Assembly: GCA_963969495.1 (NCBI GenBank)
Contig: OZ018329.1
Coordinates: 69,490,160-69,554,159 of the forward strand
From: Ceratothoa steindachneri
Taxonomy: Eukaryota > Arthropoda > Malacostraca > Isopoda > Cymothoidae
Length of the DNA: 64,000 bases
Reading direction: 5' to 3'
Part shown: piece after piece, positions 46,690 to 59,019 of the stretch
How the letters are laid out: each line of letters starts with the position of its first letter
How positions within the stretch are numbered: position 1 is the stretch's first letter
The notes under the pieces: model-generated
Database searches by the model: none
Told to the model about the DNA's origin: nothing
What the model saw: the letters and a program-made list of their open reading frames with translations, nothing else
Made by a program: the position numbers and the translations under genes

Positions 46690-47768
46690 CATACAAAGTA
46701 ATTATTTACAAAACCAGAACCTGTGGTAAAAGTCGAAGGCTTTGGCTGATGATGTTGGCTCCTACCGCTTTTTTATTTGTACTGTGGTATGGTACGATAT
46801 CCTCAGCAAGATCCAGCATGTCAGCAAGCTTCTATAGTCACTCACCATGCAGGTAAATGTGACTGTTAACCTGCCAGAGAAAATCAAGCACTTCTTCACA
46901 GCCTACAGAAGCAATGGGTTTACTGATGCCATAAAAAAACAGCCAAAGAGATGTGTGAAAAGATGAATGTGAATTTACTCTCAAAGAAAAGCGTTTGAGA
47001 AAAACAAAACGGTGTTTAGTTATGAGTCCCCTGATGAGCCTGTTTCTGATTTTCTCGCCAAAATGGCACCACATTATTTAATGCGGTTGTGGATAAAAAC
47101 ATCTCTTCATTGGGTAAGAGATTTCAGACCTTAGAAAGGCGCACAAGATACTTGGAGTGCTACTCAATTTTTGAAAAATGCTAAAGAAAGAGCTGCTCGA
47201 GCACTGCTCTTACCCATGATGGTGAACAAGATATTGATAATACCGAACTTGTAATGGAAATGGAAAATTTTCCACAACTTCCTTCACTGAACATAACAAA
47301 TATGGAACTACTTACCTCCTTACGCGAAAAGAAGCTCACTGAAGTATATCCAAATATGTGAGTGGCACTAAACCTTTCTATCGCTCAAGCTGTCACAGTG
47401 CTAATTCAGAGAGGAGATTTACAAAGCTCAAATTGATAAAACCCTACCTCAGGTCCTCCATGGGGCAAAAAGGGGTCAGTGGGATTGTTTCGCGTTCAAT
47501 CTTTTTATGCGTTTTTAATTTATTTCAATATGTTGATAAGGTATCCCATGTTGTGTATATGTTTTATTTATTTATCTGATTTATTTATTTAATATTTATG
47601 CTTGTGCAATCCGTTATTCAAAATGTCATCCTAAATTATTTCATGATGTTTTTTTTTGAAGTATTTAATTTATGTTGTTCAATAAATTGAAAAAAGCTCA
47701 AATTTAGTTTGTCGGGAGGTTAGGGGGTCGGGGGGAAATGTCTTGACCAGGGCGCCAAATGATTCAGA
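46690..47768 (+). pseudogene. hAT transposase, ZMYM1-like, C-terminal half
   Basis: Pieces: HYLMRLWIKTSLHWVRDFRP near 47,070; QTLERRTRYLECYSIFEK near 47,130; EQDIDNTELVMEMENFPQLP near 47,230; then VYPNM and VALNLSIAQAVTV, with the neighbouring frame reading NSERRFTKLKLIKPYLRSSM (47,405-47,465) and SGIVSRSI. The last block is the hAT dimerisation motif (VTVAsaERsFSKLKLIKtYLRStM...RLsgLA.LSIE). The 3' part reads CCAGGGCGCCAAA before the TA array, like the end region of such elements. Frameshifts throughout. Truncated on the right at a (TA)n array. Confidence 0.75.
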
Positions 47769-47804
47769 TATATATATATAGTATATCATCGGGAGCCTAT
47801 TCTA

Positions 47805-47816
<12 letters not shown>
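47769..47816. other. Short spacer with small (TA)n run
   Basis: 47 bases between the hAT remnant and the large TA array. Confidence 0.5.

Positions 47817-48230
<414 letters not shown>

Positions 48231-48280
<50 letters not shown>
48231..48280. repeat. (TA)n microsatellite
   Basis: About 50 bases, right border of the palindrome. Confidence 0.95.
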
Positions 48281-48283
<3 letters not shown>

Positions 48284-51046
48284 TATTTTACCCTTATAAA
48301 GGATGGTATATAATTTGGTGAAGTTTGATGAACATCTTAATGTGGTTTCAAGGCTACATTCATAGCAAGACGATTATTTTTAATTGACAAACTTAAGAAA
48401 TAAATAACTATTTATTTTAAACATTATACATTAAACATTGTTATTTTATTTTCAAAGAATTATTTATTTTTAGAATATTAGGTACCTAAACTTAAGGAAT
48501 GTTCTCGAAAAGCCCATAAACATGAATTTATGATTCGTTTTTCTTAATGATTGCGAGCCCTCTTAAAAAAACTTCCTGTAATTTCTGGAATCTTTAAAAA
48601 TTATACCTATATTGGCATTGAAAGATTGAAATCACACAAAAAAAACAGTAATATAGGTGTCATATAAAAATTGCGAAATAATATTTTTTATACAAGAAAC
48701 AATAATATTTTGTCAGCACTTTCTCAAACATCTTTCATATAGTTTACGCTGATGCAGCAAAACTGATCAAGAAACAAGAGAAACTTCAGTACTTGCAAGC
48801 TCAACGAGAGCCTGGATAGCGTGGAATTATGGCTAAACTAGACAAAGCAACAATGGAGAGTGGAAGGCGTAGATTTGAAAGGGGAGCAAATGAAGTAAAT
48901 GTGAAAACAAAGACACAAGAAAGAAAGAAGGAGTAAGCAAATAAAAAACTGAATTTTATTAAAGCAAGTGATTTTTCTAAAACAGATACAGAGGTTACCT
49001 CCACTTCTCATGAGTTTAATTAGGGTCAAATGTTAAAGGTAGAACTGGGAGAGTTTCAATTGCAAAATAAGAAAAGTCTTTCCTGAATCGAGACGTCAGT
49101 GCTACTCTAGACAGGAAATCCATGAGTGATAGGGAAGCTGTTCATCTGTTTATCTCACTAATAAGGAGTTAAGTGAATCAGTGTCCTGAGATTTCCAACA
49201 AACATTCAACGGTATACAGATTCAGGGAGTAGCACAATTCCGTGAAATATCCGGATTAGGCAGAGAGGTGAAACTAGTAGCTGCTGAAGGTTTTGAGATT
49301 TTAGTAGGACGTTTTAAGTGGATTTGGCTGGAAAAGGGTCTGTCTTGGAGAAAACTGGAGAAGATAGTCGCTGGCTTCTTTCCCACGAAGTCCACAAGGT
49401 GACAAGGAGCAATTGGCTTCATTTTTTAACTTATGGTGATATCAGCACCAGCTAACTGACTCACTCTCTAGATCTACCATGGGAAAGAACCAAATTGACT
49501 GGAGTACCGAGAGCAGGAGCTGAAGAAAAGCAGAACTATTAATTATCAACAAACTTCTACCCGCTACTGCTTCTGTCAGATTCTGGACCACCTCGATGAG
49601 TTTGTCCATATTATCATCTAGCCATTGGTGGTCGGGAAGAGCGGAAAAGCTGCGCAAATCTTGGTAGGCCGAGCCATTTGCTGTGCCGGGGTTATAGGAC
49701 TTTTAGTGGTTTTGTTGAAGAGCCATGACGGCACGTGGAGAATTCTGTTGAGGAATGGGGTTTCTTAAAGCAGGCTTGAGTGGGTAGATTGTTCATGGGT
49801 CACTAATTGAGCGCTTGGTTAAGTAAAAAAGTCACATTTTGTCTTTATTTACAAGGAAAACAGTTAGAATTATTTTGCTTTGCCTCAGGTAAGTGGTCTT
49901 GAAGCTTTCGCCAATGGAGAGCTTTCTTGGATGTTGGTTTTAAGGTTGGCACTGGAAGTGGATTGATGAATAGCAGCAGAGCGAAACTTGTGCCTCTCTC
50001 ACGGGTGCGAGCATTAATAGACCTCAGGTGGCGTGACTTTGCCAGGTGGCGCCATTATGGGGTTGTCAAGGATGGCTGGCTGCACCGAACTATTCTATAC
50101 TTAATATTTACTCTTCGATCTTAATGTTTATATGCTAACCCTTTAATTTTTTGCTTGAATTTGTTTAATTTGATTCGGATATCACGACTTGAAGATAGAT
50201 CTCCATTTCGTTTCTTTAAAGGGGGCTAAAAAGTGTGTTTACAACACTAAATCCACTTTCTTCCATACAAAATGTGGGAAAAAACAAAAGTACCATAACC
50301 ACTTTAGAATATATTTTTAGATAGACTTTTAGCACTTTTTGATTTCCACAATTCATAATTGATTTATTATATATTTGTATTCAGGTCTTTCTTCACACCT
50401 AAATTCAATCATTTATTCTTTAATTTGTTCATCATCATAATAAACACTACATGTCAAGGATCGATCATTCACTGCTTTACTTCAAATACTGAATAATTCT
50501 AAAAAAACTAGTATTCATGTTCTGTTTTAAAAGCGCAGATAAGAGCAGAAATTTCTAATATCCTCTTCAGTGACAAAGTCTTTCACTTCCGAAAATAATA
50601 TGAAATTCTGTCTTTTGAATATTGCTTTGAATTGTTTAGTTTTTTTTATGCAAATGATTTTTAGAAAATTGAGAGTCTGTCATAGCGTGAGATTTGCCCT
50701 GAAGTTGAAGTGATATATCATTTAATTTCGAAATATCCATTCAAGATGTTATTTTATGTTCATTTTTGCTTTCTTCTAAATCTGAGTCAATTTCAGGATT
50801 AAAAAAATATAATTGTATCATAAAGATCATCAAATCTTTATTTTCACTACACAATTTTATAAATAAGCGATCGTATTTGTTGTTACATTGGATTTTATTG
50901 ATGGTTGTCATCATGACATTTAAAGACTGATCAAAAATTGATAATTTATATTTTTGTCAACCAAATGATTGCCGGTGCACTATACAATGGAGCATAAAAT
51001 TTTAGAGGTTACTTTCTTTAGAGGTGCTAGAAATGATCTATTACTG
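48281..51046. other. No gene recognised
   Basis: Open frames at 48,801-49,029, 49,222-49,422 and 49,442-49,657 (minus) and 49,927-50,124 (plus) were read. 48,720-49,660 is GC-richer and could hold a degraded coding segment, but no domain is identifiable. Confidence 0.45.
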
Positions 51047-51405
51047 CCTAGCCTATTATACCTTAGCCTACCCTAGCATAGCATAGTATAGCCCTATATA
51101 GCCTAGTGTAGTTTAGCATAGCTTAGCATAGCCTAGCCTAATATAACCAATCCTAGCATTAACTATCCTAGACAAGTATAGCCTATAATATCCTATTATA
51201 CCCTAGTCAAGCATAGCTTAGGATTATCTAGGCTATCATACCATATGCTATCCTAGCATAGGATTTTATAGCCTAAATTGACATAGTATATCTTAGTCTT
51301 GTATCTTAGCATAGCTTAGCATAGTATAGCTTAGTCTATAGTAGCCTAGCATAGTATAGCCTATTCTAGGATTGCCTAGCAGATTATAGCATATCATAGC
51401 CTAGC
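51047..51405. repeat. Degenerate pentamer repeat (TAGCC/TAGCA/TATAG)
   Basis: About 360 bases made of TAG-spaced pentamers such as TAGCC, TAGCA, TATAG, CTTAG, CCTAG. A small related patch lies at 53,078-53,125 (TAGCC TAGTC TAGTC TAGTC TAG). Confidence 0.85.
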
Positions 51406-51785
51406 TCGTCTGAACCAGCGGGTTATTCACCGAATAGTTATGATGTTATTGCCAAAACCAAATAATTCCCTGGCTAACCTTGGGAAGACTTTTGCAATTA
51501 TATCATTCGAAAGCGAATGTAAAACAACATAAGGGTTTCAAATTTCGTTAAAATCGGCAAATTTCGTTAAAATCGGCCGAATAGTTGATGTTATTAAAAA
51601 AAAAGAAAAGAAAAACGTAACCGACCGAGCGACTGACATAGTAAGTTGTAGAGTCACTTGCAAATAGACTCACACGCGACTAAAAATCGTACAAGAAACA
51701 CATAACAGGGAGAATCATTAAAGGAAAGAGAAGACTAAAACTAATTTTCAGATTGAGAACAAAGGAATGCTGAATATAAAGCGAT
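51406..51785. other. No gene seen
   Basis: Contains a 17-base direct repeat AAATTTCGTTAAAATCG at 51,540-51,556 and 51,559-51,576. Otherwise unassigned. Confidence 0.45.
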
Positions 51786-52085
51786 AGGAAAATATACCCC
51801 TTGGTTCAGATTCCATGTTAAGCTGTATGTATACTGGCTACCTAAGACACCTATATTGCCTCTAACTATACTTCTTGTTCTTCTATCCTTTCCCTTTCCT
51901 CCCTCATCCCTCTCTCACTCCCACTGGCGAGGTTCTTCCAATCTGAGTCTGGTGAGACTGATGGAAAGAACTCGGAGGACTTCAAAGGAGTACTGGGCCA
52001 TCGCCCCTTCCCTGGTCTGGCCAATCCAAGGAATACCAGAGTTGGGTGGGGGCTGGCCGATCTGTTTTTTTCGCCGACTTTAATT
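51786..52085 (+). mobile_element. LINE family B 3' UTR fragment
   Basis: GGTTCAGATTCCATGTTAAG and CTGTA, then a pyrimidine-rich run, match 44,985-45,120 in copy B (GGTTCGGATTCCACGTTAAG). The GC-rich end that follows is less similar. A 5'-truncated copy containing only the 3' UTR is typical of LINE insertion. Confidence 0.6.
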
Positions 52086-53180
52086 TTCCTTTAATTTCAT
52101 CAGTTAAAAAATTGCCTTTTCATGAATAGTTTCCTAGTAAGTTAACTGCTTCAAAAAGTATCAGGGTGGCCCCCTCCACAAGGCTTCCTTTCTAAATGAA
52201 AGAGAAAGCGCTTGAAATCGCATGAACTATGGTCACTTTTCTATTTCAACATATATTTTCATCGGTGGTTCATTCCTATATATTCTTAGATAAAAATATG
52301 TACCCTTTTAGTTTAACGTATTTACATAAAAATCTAAATATTTGACGCTATGTATTTTAAAAATAAATATTTACTACTTGTCATCGTTTTACTTTTAAGA
52401 TTGGTATAATAATACAAGATAAAAAAATAAATTAAGACCGATCCAAACCAGAAGGAAGCCCTTTCTAAAATGCGAGTGTTCCACGATTAACATTTTGAAC
52501 GCAGTGTAAAACCTCTTTTCAGCTATATTGACTTTCATGTCAATGGCGTATTTTGGATGAAGAAGAATCATAAGATGGGTTTTGAAAAGTCTAATCTTTA
52601 AACGTATTGAAATAAAGTTAGAGACGAAAAGAAATAATTCGACGAAGTTAGGAAGCCATGAAAGCTCATTTATCTTCTTTGCTTGAATAACTTCAGGAAA
52701 CTAACTTCGGCTAAACTCTTTTTAGATTCAACAAAACTCCACAAATATAAACTTTCCCAATGTATAAATTTCTTTAACTTCAAATTCGTTGTGACGTGGA
52801 AAAATGTATACGTTTATTGTTTTTTAAATGCTTTTAAGAGTATATTGATCGAGTTAATTTAAAAGAAAACTGTTTATGTCTTTTATAAAGGCATCAAGTT
52901 GTAAAAACGTATAGTTTACCAGAAGTTTCGAAAATGGTAATTAATTTCTCTCTAAAAGGAGAAGATTTGAAAATAAACATAAAAGAATTATCAAATTTTA
53001 ACTATCACTAATAGCTGCGAAAGTAGAAAAATGCCTAGAGAACAGCATATATGTAAATTACACAAATACATAGGATTTCCTAGCAGATTATAGGATATTA
53101 TAGCCTAGTCTAGTCTAGTCTAGTACATCATTGTGGTAATAAATAATGACAATTTTCAGTTTTCTGTAAAACATTGCAAT
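52086..53180. other. No gene seen
   Basis: AT-rich. Small TAG pentamer patch at 53,078-53,125. Confidence 0.5.
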
Positions 53181-53531
53181 AAGCATTTGGTATACATGTA
53201 GACGAGCGGCCCGTCCCGAAAAAAATATTTTGTGTAAATATTATCGTTCACCCGTGTCATTTCTGACGTCATACCCCACCCCCAACCCCTATTATAATTC
53301 GCAAAACGATTAAAGGCGCTGACGTGATGTAGTTAAAGCATTCACCTCTGTAAACGTCAGAACATTATAAAAATTAGGATTATATACTGTGGGGCTGTGT
53401 CTCCCAGACTCCCCCCCAATTTAATGAAACTCAGGATCATCGTACTCTAAAAACGTGAAACATTTTGGAACACGGATGAAATAGTACATCTTATCGGACG
53501 TGCCGCTCGTCTACATATTTACCAAGCATTT
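53181..53531. mobile_element. Small inverted-repeat element (MITE) with perfect 8-bp target duplication
   Basis: AAGCATTT at 53,181-53,188 is repeated at 53,524-53,531. Between them, 53,189-53,523 (335 bp) begins GGTATACATGTAGACGAGCG and ends, on the minus strand, GGTAAATATGTAGACGAGCG; the match extends about 30 bases (G-CCCGTCC / G-CACGTCC follows). The interior has no ORF. An 8-bp duplication fits hAT, P or Merlin groups. Ends beginning GG instead of CA argue against typical hAT and mildly favour Merlin. Confidence 0.82.
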
Positions 53532-53578
53532 TCCTTAGACATTTTAAATATGCATTTTTTTGTAACAAAGTTTACTGC

Positions 53579-54444
53579 TACGAGGGGTTGTCAATAAGTT
53601 TCGCGAATCGGTAGGGCAAAACAAAGAAAGGGAGATGGCTGTTGACAAGTTATGATAAGTCAGGACCTGCAACCGCACGCTCCTGCCTCGTCTATTTAAA
53701 AAGCAGTAGCTGATCGCAGATCGTCAGTCACAAACTTTCCAACAATGAAGAAGGTTGAGCACCGCGCAGTGATCAAATATTTGACCAAGGAAGGCAAAAA
53801 TGCAAAAGAGATCCATGAACGCATGGTTGCAGTGTACACCGACACCGCCCCTTCCTGTGCAACCATTGCTCGCTGGAATAGGGAGTTCCACCATGGTCGT
53901 GAGTCCCTTAAAGATGAATCCCGTCCAGGACGCCCGTCAGACGTGACCAACGAGGACAATGTGTCCCGTGTGGAGACGATGATCCTCGAAAACGACGGGT
54001 AAAGGTCAAAGAAATCGAGCGACAACTTGGAATATCACATGGAAGTGTTATCAACATCATCCACGACAATTTTGCCATGACCAAGGTCTGTGCCCATTGG
54101 GTCCCTAGAAACATCACGCCCCATGATCGACTTCAACGTCGTCAAAGTCCAAAAGGCCACAGTTTCACAAGCTGCCCTACGTGAGTGCGGATTCGAGGAT
54201 CTCAATCATCCCCCCTACAGTCCAGATCTGACCCCTAACCACTACTTTTTGGGGACGATGAAGATGTACAGCTCGCCGTCCAGGAGTGGATTTAACAGCA
54301 GTCGGCAGATTTGTGGTTGGCGGGAATTCGAAGCCTCAGGGACAAGTGGCGCAAGTGCATTGAAGTCGAGGGTAGTTATATTGAAAAATAATAAAACACT
54401 TTTCCTTATATCCGAATTGCAAAACTTATTGACCATCCCTCGTA
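53579..54444 (+). mobile_element. mariner (DD34D) transposon, internally deleted copy 2
   Basis: The left end is CGAGGGGTTGTCAATAAG after TA (53,579-53,580). The right end, on the minus strand, is CGAGGGATGGTCAATAAG before TA (54,443-54,444). Length about 0.87 kb. Same family as 12,522-13,466, but the missing interval is different. Confidence 0.88.
53745..54380 (+). pseudogene. mariner transposase, copy 2, internal deletion and frameshift
   Basis: ATG 53,745 gives MKKVEHRAVIKYLTKEGKNA and the first HTH up to DNVSRVETMILENDG, then a frameshift at about 54,000. In the next frame RQLGISHGSVINIIHDNF, then WVPRNITPHDRLQRRQS. Sequence then jumps near 54,148 to QAALRECGFEDLNHPPYSPD, LTPNHYFLG, the block before the third catalytic Asp (here NDY is NHY). 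The GDETW block with the first Asp and the second Asp are deleted. It ends in the CIEVEGSYI-like tail in another frame. Confidence 0.85.
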
Positions 54445-54756
54445 TTTTTCAGCATTTTGTTGAGTCTATTCAGGCGACAAGAGATAGCGGGGAATTTCAA
54501 ATAGGTGCACAAAACGACTAAATGGGTTAGCATCCGTCCTGCTGGGAATTATACATTATGAATAATGTTTAAACCAGCCAAACATGATGAAAATGTTGAT
54601 TCATTTTATATAAATAAAGAAGGAGAAAAAGATTTGGATAATCTAAAGAGGGTAGCTTCATTTTTTTAAATAAAATTTTGTAAGCAGCTTGAAGAAAAGG
54701 TTTGATAAAGAAAAACATGTAGCCTCTTTTTTAGGCTAGATATAAAGAAACTAGGC
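54445..54756. other. No gene seen
   Basis: Short AT-rich spacer. Confidence 0.5.
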
Positions 54757-55172
54757 AATGGCTTTGCCACTTCCTCCTACGTGGGGAGCTTGTGCTTCGC
54801 TACTAAAATTAAAATCTTAAACCTAAAAAAAGCAGCCATGGTTAAATTTTTTAAATTTTCTGAACTTCGCAACTTATAATAATTTTAAAAAGAAGCGCTT
54901 CTAAACTAATTCTGCCGCTTCAAAAAATCACGTTGCTAAAATATAGTTATAAATAAAATAAAAAAGCAGCCTTACTTAAATTTTAATAATTTTTCTGTAA
55001 TTCATTTTCTTTTAACGCATTATAAAGCATCGGATAATCATTTTTTTTTTTTAACAAAACTATTTTTTAAAAATATACTTGTCATAACCAAACTAAGATG
55101 AAATTATTATTCAAATACTCAAAAAAATCGCGTTCTTAAATTATAGTTAGTGATGATGATAATAAAAACGGG
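54757..55172 (-). repeat. Dispersed AT-rich repeat, most complete copy
   Basis: On the minus strand it begins with (ATC)n, then ACTAACTATAATTTAAGAAC, GCGATTTTTTTGAGTATTTG, AATAATAATTTCATCTTAGT, and ends AAAGCCATTGCCTAG followed by T. The end GGCAA..TTGCC hairpin plus CTAG|T recalls a Helitron 3' end. Read on the plus strand instead, the element ends in (GAT)n like a SINE or RTE tail. Copies at 21,010, 31,912, and parts at 39,460 and 56,140. Confidence 0.7.
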
Positions 55173-56139
55173 ACGGAAGAAGTCCGGGAAAAATACGTGA
55201 GATTCTTTATTAATCTAGTTGTAATAGTAGTTAGTTGTCCGTCGATTTCGTCGATGACGTCACTTCATGCCCTTAAAAAGAATAAGTTGGGCATAGAGAG
55301 AAACTTGCACAAAAGATGCGTAGAGTGGGAAGGGGAAGGGGTGCATTCCTCATCTTGGCACTCCATAGTTGGGTTGGTGGCAAAGTGGTCCAAGATGACC
55401 AGCCATTGTTGAGTGTCGCCGGAGACTGCAGAGTCGTCGGTCTAATAACGCTCGCCCAGTGTGGCTCGCCACAGCAGATTTTGCATTAGGGGTTGACTCC
55501 TGTAGTCTTTGTTCAGTCAAGGACATCCACAAGACGAGTGGGTCAGGAGTTAGCGAGGTACCAGGGCGTGTCCACAGGTTTGGGGTGATGAGATGTTCCT
55601 ATTCCTTAAATACATAATAGAATTTTTCCCTGACTCTGGTTACTGTTTGTTTTGAAAAAGTAACTTCAACCACCTTATTAATAATTTTTGTGAGAAATTT
55701 TTTCTTGCGAATATTTAGCCAACAATACCTTAGAAGATTTTAGTTACTCATAACTTTTATTTCTTCTTAACACCAAATTGTGCCTCCAGTACTGAATGTT
55801 CGCTCGTTGGCATCCTTCTGTCTCGTAAGACAATGGAGATTTCGCCATGGAAGTCAGTGCTGGCATGGGCGAAGTGTATAGAAATCCTGGGTTACCCAGA
55901 CGTCAGGAGACATACTGATATTAGTTACTCATGGGGAAATGAATGTATCCCTAATACATTCAATTTTAACTTTGGAAAATTTCAGGATATTTCCCAAAGA
56001 TTTTCAAAAAATTTGAGAATGACCATTTTCGTTACTTAAATTTTCAATTTTTTGAAGAGAGTGAAACTTCTTGAAAATAAATAGGATTATCGAAAGCTTT
56101 GGAATTTTTTAAAACAAAGAGAATTAAAAAAATTGGTGT
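55173..56139. other. No gene seen
   Basis: Open frames at 55,197-55,412 and 55,833-56,039 show no recognisable domain. 55,300-55,590 is GC-richer. Confidence 0.45.
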
Positions 56140-56275
56140 TCAGAAAAAATTAAAAACACTTTTTTAAAATTATGGCATAGCGTTTTGTGTTTTTTCGTAT
56201 ATTTTAAGGTTTTATCAAAGTTCTTTCTAAAAAAAAAATTCCATTTTAATCTTTAGCAGGAGGAAATACCTAAAT
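56140..56275 (+). repeat. Partial copy of the dispersed AT-rich repeat
   Basis: GTTCAGAAAAAATTAAAAAC, TATCAAAGTTCTTTCTAAA and TTTTAATCTTTAGCAGGAGG correspond to 39,460-39,590 (TTTTAATCTTTATCAGGAGG). Confidence 0.55.
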
Positions 56276-57088
56276 CCCAGTAAATCAAAAGTAAATTATT
56301 AAAGCAAATTTAAATCGGGAAAAAACATGCCGCTAATTGTTTTATCCGTATTTCTAAATAATTACGATTAAAAAAAATTCTAGCCTGTAGGCGTAGAAAA
56401 TAAGAAACAAGGATCTAAAAAATAATATATAGATCAAGAGTAGATTATTAGATATGTACTGGAAACCTTATATATTTTTTTAGATCAAAATCCCGTTCCC
56501 AGAGGTGGATAGGCCGTAGGCCACAGACTAAAGATCTCCCTACGAAGCGCAAACACCTCCTGTATTGAGGATTACAGCAGTTTCCGGTTGTAGATTTATA
56601 ACATGGAGACACGATGGATATTAATAGGATTAAAAATACCTAATTTGAATTGGAAATGCCTTTCATCGTACCGAATGAAATGGGAACTACTCTGATAATG
56701 TTATAAGAAAAGCCATAAATTAAGTCTTCCTAAACGGCTTCTTCCTCCATTGGCAAGTCCATTATTTTCACGCTTGCCATATTACAATGAGATTCAAGAT
56801 TTGTTGTTCACATATGCAAATAGCTGCCTATTCTACCATTCCATTTCGTTCAAGAATTGCCGGTTTCAAATCCTTCCGGGAGGAAGCAAAAAGGTTTGCA
56901 GTCACTGTCAGTGGCTGATTCTAGAAGATTTACACCCGGTCTCTTAGGTCACTGCACATTCACACAGTTCTTGCACTTGTAGGTGACAAAGGAACTTGAT
57001 ACACCTTCCATATGACACTTCTAAGAACGAAGACGAGATTTAGGTATGCATTTTAATAAAAAAATATACAATTCTTTATACAAAAAAA
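56276..57088. other. No gene seen
   Basis: Open frame 56,750-56,947 without recognised domain. Confidence 0.45.
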
Positions 57089-57864
57089 CTCGATAAAATG
57101 GGCCCTTTTCTCATTTGAAGCTCGATAATGAGTCAAACACGCTTCATTTCTTATTTGGAAACTTGATATCCAGTAAAATACGCCTACTTTCTTATTCAAA
57201 AGATTGATATTGAGTCAAATACCCCTCCTTTCTCATTTGGAAACTTGATATCGAGTAAAATACGCCTACTTTCTCATTTGGTAGCTCGATATTAAGTAAA
57301 ATACAACTCATTTCTTATTTGAAAGCTCAATATTGAGTCAAATACCCCTACTTTCTCGTTTTGAAGCTAGATATTGAGCCAAATACGCCTTTTTCTTATT
57401 TAGAAGCTCGATATTGAGTGAAATATCCCTCCTTTTCCCATTTGGAAACTTGATATCGAATAGAATATGCCTCCTTTCACATTTGCAAGCTCAATATTGA
57501 GTCAAATACACCTTCTTTCTTATTTATTAACTTGATATCAAGTAAAATACGCTTCATTTTTCATTTGGAAGCTCGATATGGAGTAAAATACCCTCCTTTC
57601 TCATTTGAAAAATTAATATCGAGTAGAATACGCCTCCTTTTTCATTTGGTAGCTAGATATTGAGTCAAATACGCCTTTTTCTCATTTTTAAGCTTGATAT
57701 TTAGTCAAATACCCTTCCTTTATCATTTTGAAACTTGATATCGAGTAAAATACGCTTCATTTCTTATTTATAAGCTCCATATTGAGTAAAATACGCCTAA
57801 TTTTGCATTTTGAAGCTCGATATTGAGTAATATAAGCCTCGTTTCTCATTTAAAAGCTAGATAA
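57089..57864. repeat. 41-bp minisatellite, about 19 degenerate units
   Basis: Consensus by eye: CTTGATATCGAGTAAAATAC, then GCCTCCTTTCTCATTTGG, then AAG/AAA/TAG. Unit length 40-42. Units alternate between TTGATATCGAGTAAAATACGCC and TCGATATTGAGTCAAATACCCC types, hinting at a higher-order arrangement. Each unit contains the dyad CTCGATATCGAG or a derivative. Length is not a multiple of three and stops occur, so it is non-coding. Confidence 0.92.
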
Positions 57865-58257
57865 TAAGTCAAAATAATTATGTCACTTTTTCCCCGATTC
57901 CATTTTATCATTCCTACTTATTTGTGTGGTAACATGATAATAGTGCTTTGAATTGGAGGTACCAAAGTATACAAATCCTTTTGTATTTTTGTAATAGTAT
58001 CATAAGACTATGAATCTGATGAGAAAAATACGCCTCATTTCCCATTTGGAAGCTCGATATTGAGTAAAATACGCCTCTTTTCTCATTTAAAACTTGATAA
58101 TGAGTCTAAATAATTATTTCACTTCTTCCCCGATGCCATTTTATCATTCCTACTTATTTGTTATGTAACATGATAATCGTGCTTTGAATTGGGGGTACCA
58201 AAGTATACAAATCTATTTGTATTGTTGTAATAGTATCATAAGAGTATAATTTTGATG
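57851..58257. repeat. Duplicated minisatellite flank (two copies of about 170 bp)
   Basis: 57,851-58,020 and 58,088-58,257 share AGATAATAAGTC/TGATAATGAGTC, CCCCGATTCCATTTTATCAT, TCCTACTTATTTGT, ACATGATAAT, GTGCTTTGAATTGG and GTACCAAAGTATACAAATC. Between them lie about one and a half minisatellite units. The array end was duplicated together with some units. Confidence 0.88.
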
Positions 58258-59019
58258 GGGGAAAAGGTGTATCACGGTCACAACAAGTAAATAATTTAAC
58301 CCAATTTTGCCACGCAAGAAATTCTCGACGTGGCAAAGTTTTGATTAACTATGGCAAAGTGGAGGTCAAAATATCCATTTGATACAGTTTTTTACGGTTG
58401 TTAGATTGGAATATTAGATACAGGTGATTGACATGGACGAAGAGCGTCCCCCAGCCATGCCAGATGCAGTAAGAAGGTGGGTACTAGTTGCTATAGTAAC
58501 GCATGCCGCCACTGGGTGCATTGCAGGTTACCTTAGTAACATTCTTATTGTTTAAAGTTTGTTATTATTATTTACCTATTTTGAGCAATTTAACATATGA
58601 GGGAGGTTATTTTGTTTTGGTTTGGGAATTTTATGTGGTTATCAGTTAGTTTCATGTTATTTATTACGTATAAAGTTTATAAAAATAATCTTAAACCGAA
58701 AATATATTTGTCAGGCGAAGCCATCTTTCAATGGTAGGAGACGGCGTAAGCTACATTCGTTCGCCCCAAGATGGTGCCCAAGAGAGATGTTTTATAACGC
58801 TAATATTAGTTTTTCTTTCATTTAATTAAGAAAATGTAAATTATCAATCCATTCTCGTCTTCAAATTCTTATTTTTTCTGAAAAAGTAAAGTTAAGCCCA
58901 TAAATTGGTAGAGATTTGGTAGACCAAAGCTACGGTACGACTGTTAAAATAGTTTGACCATTTGATATTTTATTTTATCTCTCAAAGTTTCCTCTTCTAG
59001 GTACTATCAGTAAAAGGAT
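58258..59019. other. No gene seen
   Basis: AT-rich. Open frame 58,622-58,825 has no recognised domain. Confidence 0.5.

Noticed and set aside
57089..57864. CRISPR array
   Set aside because: Units are contiguous 41-mers without unique spacers, and the DNA is animal.
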